From JABJMC01 sp964473745 (GTDB lineage: Bacteria; Patescibacteriota; Gracilibacteria; UBA1369; UBA12473): a DNA stretch of 7,176 nt. The position numbers were made by a program, and so were the translations under genes. Positions 5,111-7,176 of the stretch are shown one piece after another (within the stretch, counting starts at the first letter, position 1; each line of letters opens with the position of its first letter). The notes below the pieces were generated by a model, which saw only the letters and a program-made list of their open reading frames with translations, was not told the DNA's origin and made no database searches. The stretch covers positions 1 to 7,176 of the forward strand of contig CAYYQE010000033.1 of NCBI GenBank assembly GCA_964473745.1, read 5' to 3'.

Positions 5111-6322
5111 TTACAGCTCCTCTAAATACAAAATAGCCGCGTCTAATTGAGGGTCTTCATCATTATCGCGATGCTCTTTGGTGTATTCCACTACAATGTC
5201 TGGATCAACCCCAACGTCATCAATAGAACGATCATTTGGGGTGTGCCATTTAGCAATGGTGTAACGCAAACTAGACCCATCATCCAAAGCATCCACTACT
5301 TGCACACTTCCTTTCCCAAAAGTGGTTTCTCCAATCAAAATTCCCCGTTCGTAGTCTTGAACAGCACCAGCTAGAATTTCTGAAGCCGAAGCTGATCCTT
5401 CATTTATCAAAACAACTAATGGGACACTAGCTAATCGTGAAGAAGCATTAGTATAGAAAATTTCATTATTAGCTTCATCGCGTTGTTTGGTAAGCACGGC
5501 TTTTTCTTTTCCTTCAATCAAATCAGACAAAATATCCACGGCCACATCCAAATAACCGCCCCCGTTATAACGCACATCCAGAATTATTCCTTCAATATCT
5601 TTCAAAAGTAATTCTTGAACTATTTCATCAAATTCTACTTCAGTATCGTCATTAAATTGCGAAACATTTATATAAGCCAACTCTTCATTTTCGCCATAAT
5701 ATTCTAATTCAACCGAAGGAACTTCGACTGTTGCTCGTTCAATTACAATCTCAATTGGATCTGTTTCATCTTCTCTTATAATAGTTAAAGTTACGACCGT
5801 TCCTTCTTCGCCACGAATCGAGGTAATGGCCTCAAAAAGAGTCATTTCTGCCACCAAATTACCGTCAATTAAATACACTTCATCTCCCGGGAGTAAGCCC
5901 GCTGTTTCGGCCGGTGACCCTTTTAGTGGGGCAATTACTACTAAGCCCCCGTTTTTAATAGTCAATTCTGCTCCTACTCCAACATATTCACCTTCTAAAC
6001 TATTTCGGAAATCATTAGTTTCCGAGGGAGTCATAAAAACCGTAAAAGGATCATCTAAGGAATCAACCATTCCTTTTATAGCGCCATAAAGCTGTTGTTC
6101 TTCATCGATAGCCAAAACATCCACATAACTATCTTCTAGAATTTCATAAGTTTCCCAAAACAAGTTCAAATTAAGCGGATAAACATTTTCTTCGACCGTC
6201 GTTAATCCATTCAATTCATCTTTCACGCTATGAAGCGCGGATTTCCAACCAATAAAACCACCCACCAAAAATAAAATAAGAAGGGAAGCAATTGAGCGTT
6301 GCGGGTGTCTAAAACGAGCCAT
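5111..6322 (-). CDS. ctpA: S41-family C-terminal processing peptidase (CtpA/Prc-like)
   Basis: A 403-residue serine peptidase. Residues ~9-26 are an uncleaved signal anchor after a basic MARFRHPQR, so the enzyme faces outside the membrane. A short helical region (~50-105) containing DDPFTVFMTP is followed by a PDZ domain (~108-195; GVGAEL, SPAETAGLLPGDEV), which binds C-terminal tails. The catalytic core follows, with ILDVRYNGGGYLDVA (248-261) forming the oxyanion region. The Ser312/Lys337 dyad lies in EGSASASEI and GETTFGKGSVQ, 25 residues apart as in Bacillus CtpB and the algal D1 protease, with Gln341 as the expected third residue. It should be active. Length is typical of compact bacterial CTPs, and the tail is acidic. 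No Shine-Dalgarno precedes the ATG. It lies 12 bp after ymdB and probably shares its transcript. CTPs trim or degrade envelope proteins; the target here is unknown. Confidence 0.95.
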   Translation of the reverse strand: MARFRHPQRSIASLLILFLVGGFIGWKSALHSVKDELNGLTTVEENVYPLNLNLFWETYEILEDSYVDVLAIDEEQQLYGAIKGMVDSLDDPFTVFMTPSETNDFRNSLEGEYVGVGAELTIKNGGLVVIAPLKGSPAETAGLLPGDEVYLIDGNLVAEMTLFEAITSIRGEEGTVVTLTIIREDETDPIEIVIERATVEVPSVELEYYGENEELAYINVSQFNDDTEVEFDEIVQELLLKDIEGIILDVRYNGGGYLDVAVDILSDLIEGKEKAVLTKQRDEANNEIFYTNASSRLASVPLVVLINEGSASASEILAGAVQDYERGILIGETTFGKGSVQVVDALDDGSSLRYTIAKWHTPNDRSIDDVGVDPDIVVEYTKEHRDNDEDPQLDAAILYLEEL

Positions 6323-6334
6323 GAAGCAGTAAAT

Positions 6335-7129
6335 TTAAGAATAAGAAACGTCTTGGTTAATCCGTTCAATAGAAACGGCCTTACCTTTTTCGCAGTCGAT
6401 TATAACTGCATTTAGCGTAACAGGCGAGCCTTCGGTAATAGTGTGTTTAACTGGCATTTGCGTCAAAAATTGTTTAATGACTGGTTCAGGGTCAATCCCT
6501 ATGGCGGAATCTTTTAAACCCACTGATCCAACATCGGTAATATAAGCGGTTCCTTCTGGGAGAATGCGTTCATCAGCTGTTTGAATATGGGTGTGTGTGC
6601 CTAAAACCGCGGCCACACGACCATCTGCATACAATCCAAAACAGACCTTTTCAGAAGTAGCCTCGGCGTGAAAATCTACCAAAACACAGTCCAAATTTTC
6701 TTTTTGAGTTTCTTCAAGAATTTGGTCTAGTTTTCGAAAAGGGCAATCTAAATCATCTTTTACAAAAACACGGCCTTGCAGATTAATAATAAGGATTTTT
6801 TTCATTAAAGGTCCTTCGAAAATGCGGTAACCACGGCCGGGATTTTCTTTGGAATAGTTAGCCGGGCGCAGGATGTCTGTATCTGGTGAATCCATTAATT
6901 CAAAAAGGTCATGCTGTCGCCAAATATGATTCCCAGAAGTAAAAAAATCTATACCAATTTTTTTGAGCTCCTGATAATGGCGCATATTCATCCCTTTTCC
7001 ATGGCTCACGTTTTCCGCATTAGCCATGATTAAATTAGGAGAATGCTTTTTTTTGAGCTCCGGAAGGATTTTTTTTACCGCCTCCCGTCCGGGGCGGCCA
7101 ACAATGTCACCTAAAAATAAAATTCGCAT
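6335..7129 (-). CDS. ymdB: YmdB-family metallophosphoesterase (TIGR00282 type)
   Basis: A 264-residue cytosolic calcineurin-like phosphoesterase covering the full family length. Motifs in order: GDIVGRPGR (Asp8), NAENVSHGKG (Glu39, Asn40), SGNHIW (Asn67, His68), DFHAEATSEK (His154), GTHTHIQTADERILP (His179, His181) and GTAYITDVG. These supply the di-metal site of YmdB proteins. Bacillus subtilis YmdB has been described as a 2',3'- or 3',5'-cyclic nucleotide phosphodiesterase influencing biofilm and late-growth behaviour; substrate and role in this organism are unknown. In the commonly seen DVGM segment this copy has DVGS, a small change outside the metal ligands. The ATG at 7129 directly precedes the conserved RILFLGDIVG start, so the start is secure. 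There is no Shine-Dalgarno; a TATACT box lies just upstream. The S41 peptidase follows 12 bp after its stop. Confidence 0.95.
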   Translation of the reverse strand: MRILFLGDIVGRPGREAVKKILPELKKKHSPNLIMANAENVSHGKGMNMRHYQELKKIGIDFFTSGNHIWRQHDLFELMDSPDTDILRPANYSKENPGRGYRIFEGPLMKKILIINLQGRVFVKDDLDCPFRKLDQILEETQKENLDCVLVDFHAEATSEKVCFGLYADGRVAAVLGTHTHIQTADERILPEGTAYITDVGSVGLKDSAIGIDPEPVIKQFLTQMPVKHTITEGSPVTLNAVIIDCEKGKAVSIERINQDVSYS

Positions 7130-7139
7130 AACGCGAGGA

Positions 7140-7145
7140 AGTATA
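7140..7145 (-). promoter_or_regulatory. Candidate -10 box upstream of ymdB
   Basis: On the minus strand, TATACT (five matches to TATAAT) lies 10 bp before the ATG at 7129. Transcription would start around 7133, leaving a leader of only about four bases, so the message could be nearly leaderless. No convincing -35 hexamer is present at 16-18 bp upstream, where the sequence is C/T-rich. The call rests on one hexamer. Confidence 0.3.
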
Positions 7146-7176
7146 GCGGACTTTAAGAAGTGGGGGAAGATGAGCT

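Noticed and set aside
5107..5119. Possible terminator hairpin between the convergent prsW and S41 genes
   Set aside because: The stem is only GAGC/GCTC (4 bp) around a 5-base loop and has no T tract on either strand.

Overview
The window looks like a bacterial chromosome fragment from the Candidate Phyla Radiation (Patescibacteria). The main reason is a RuBisCO large subunit of the form II/III type, closest by eye to the Methanococcoides burtonii group but lacking that enzyme's C-terminal insertion; this class is known from methanogenic archaea and from several CPR phyla. The other recognisable genes (YmdB-type phosphodiesterase, S41 C-terminal processing peptidase, PrsW) and the sigma70-like promoters are bacterial. 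Genes are short, tightly packed or overlapping, and mostly lack a correctly placed Shine-Dalgarno sequence. TGA is used as a stop at 391-393 and 3428-3430, so recoding of TGA to glycine (Gracilibacteria/Absconditabacteria) is not supported. I cannot name the phylum.

Layout. Positions 1-1034 (+) hold the acidic C-terminal end of an unrecognised protein cut by the window edge, a 69-residue basic hypothetical protein, and a HAD-superfamily phosphatase that overlaps it by an ATGA junction. Positions 1073-1165 encode tRNA-Ser(GCU) with its own candidate promoter. A good sigma70-like promoter (1199-1226) then drives the RuBisCO gene (1259-2578). Positions 2634-5105 (+) form a compact four-gene cluster: two tandem paralogous single-pass membrane proteins of 132 residues each, an AstE/AspA-type zinc deacylase, and a PrsW-type intramembrane protease; three of the genes are joined by stop/start overlaps. 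On the minus strand, converging on that cluster with only 5 bp between stop codons, lie ymdB (7129-6335) and an S41 peptidase (6322-5111), 12 bp apart and probably one operon.

How the genes may work together. In CPR and archaea, form II/III RuBisCO is placed in a nucleoside (AMP) salvage route that turns ribulose-1,5-bisphosphate plus CO2 into two 3-phosphoglycerates. The partner enzymes (AMP phosphorylase, ribose-1,5-bisphosphate isomerase) are not in this window. The nearby HAD phosphatase could act on a sugar phosphate or on 2-phosphoglycolate, but its substrate cannot be read from sequence. The downstream cluster and the convergent S41 peptidase are envelope or proteolysis functions with no evident metabolic tie to RuBisCO.

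The most noteworthy points are two changes at or beside RuBisCO active-site positions (Thr65-equivalent to Ser, and the residue after the carbamylated lysine to Phe), an 18-bp duplication at the RuBisCO C-terminus, the tandem-paralogue/deacylase/PrsW cluster, and the general absence of usable Shine-Dalgarno sites. There is no CRISPR array, insertion sequence or integrase, and no gene-free stretch longer than 300 bases; the longest is the tRNA-containing interval 1035-1258.
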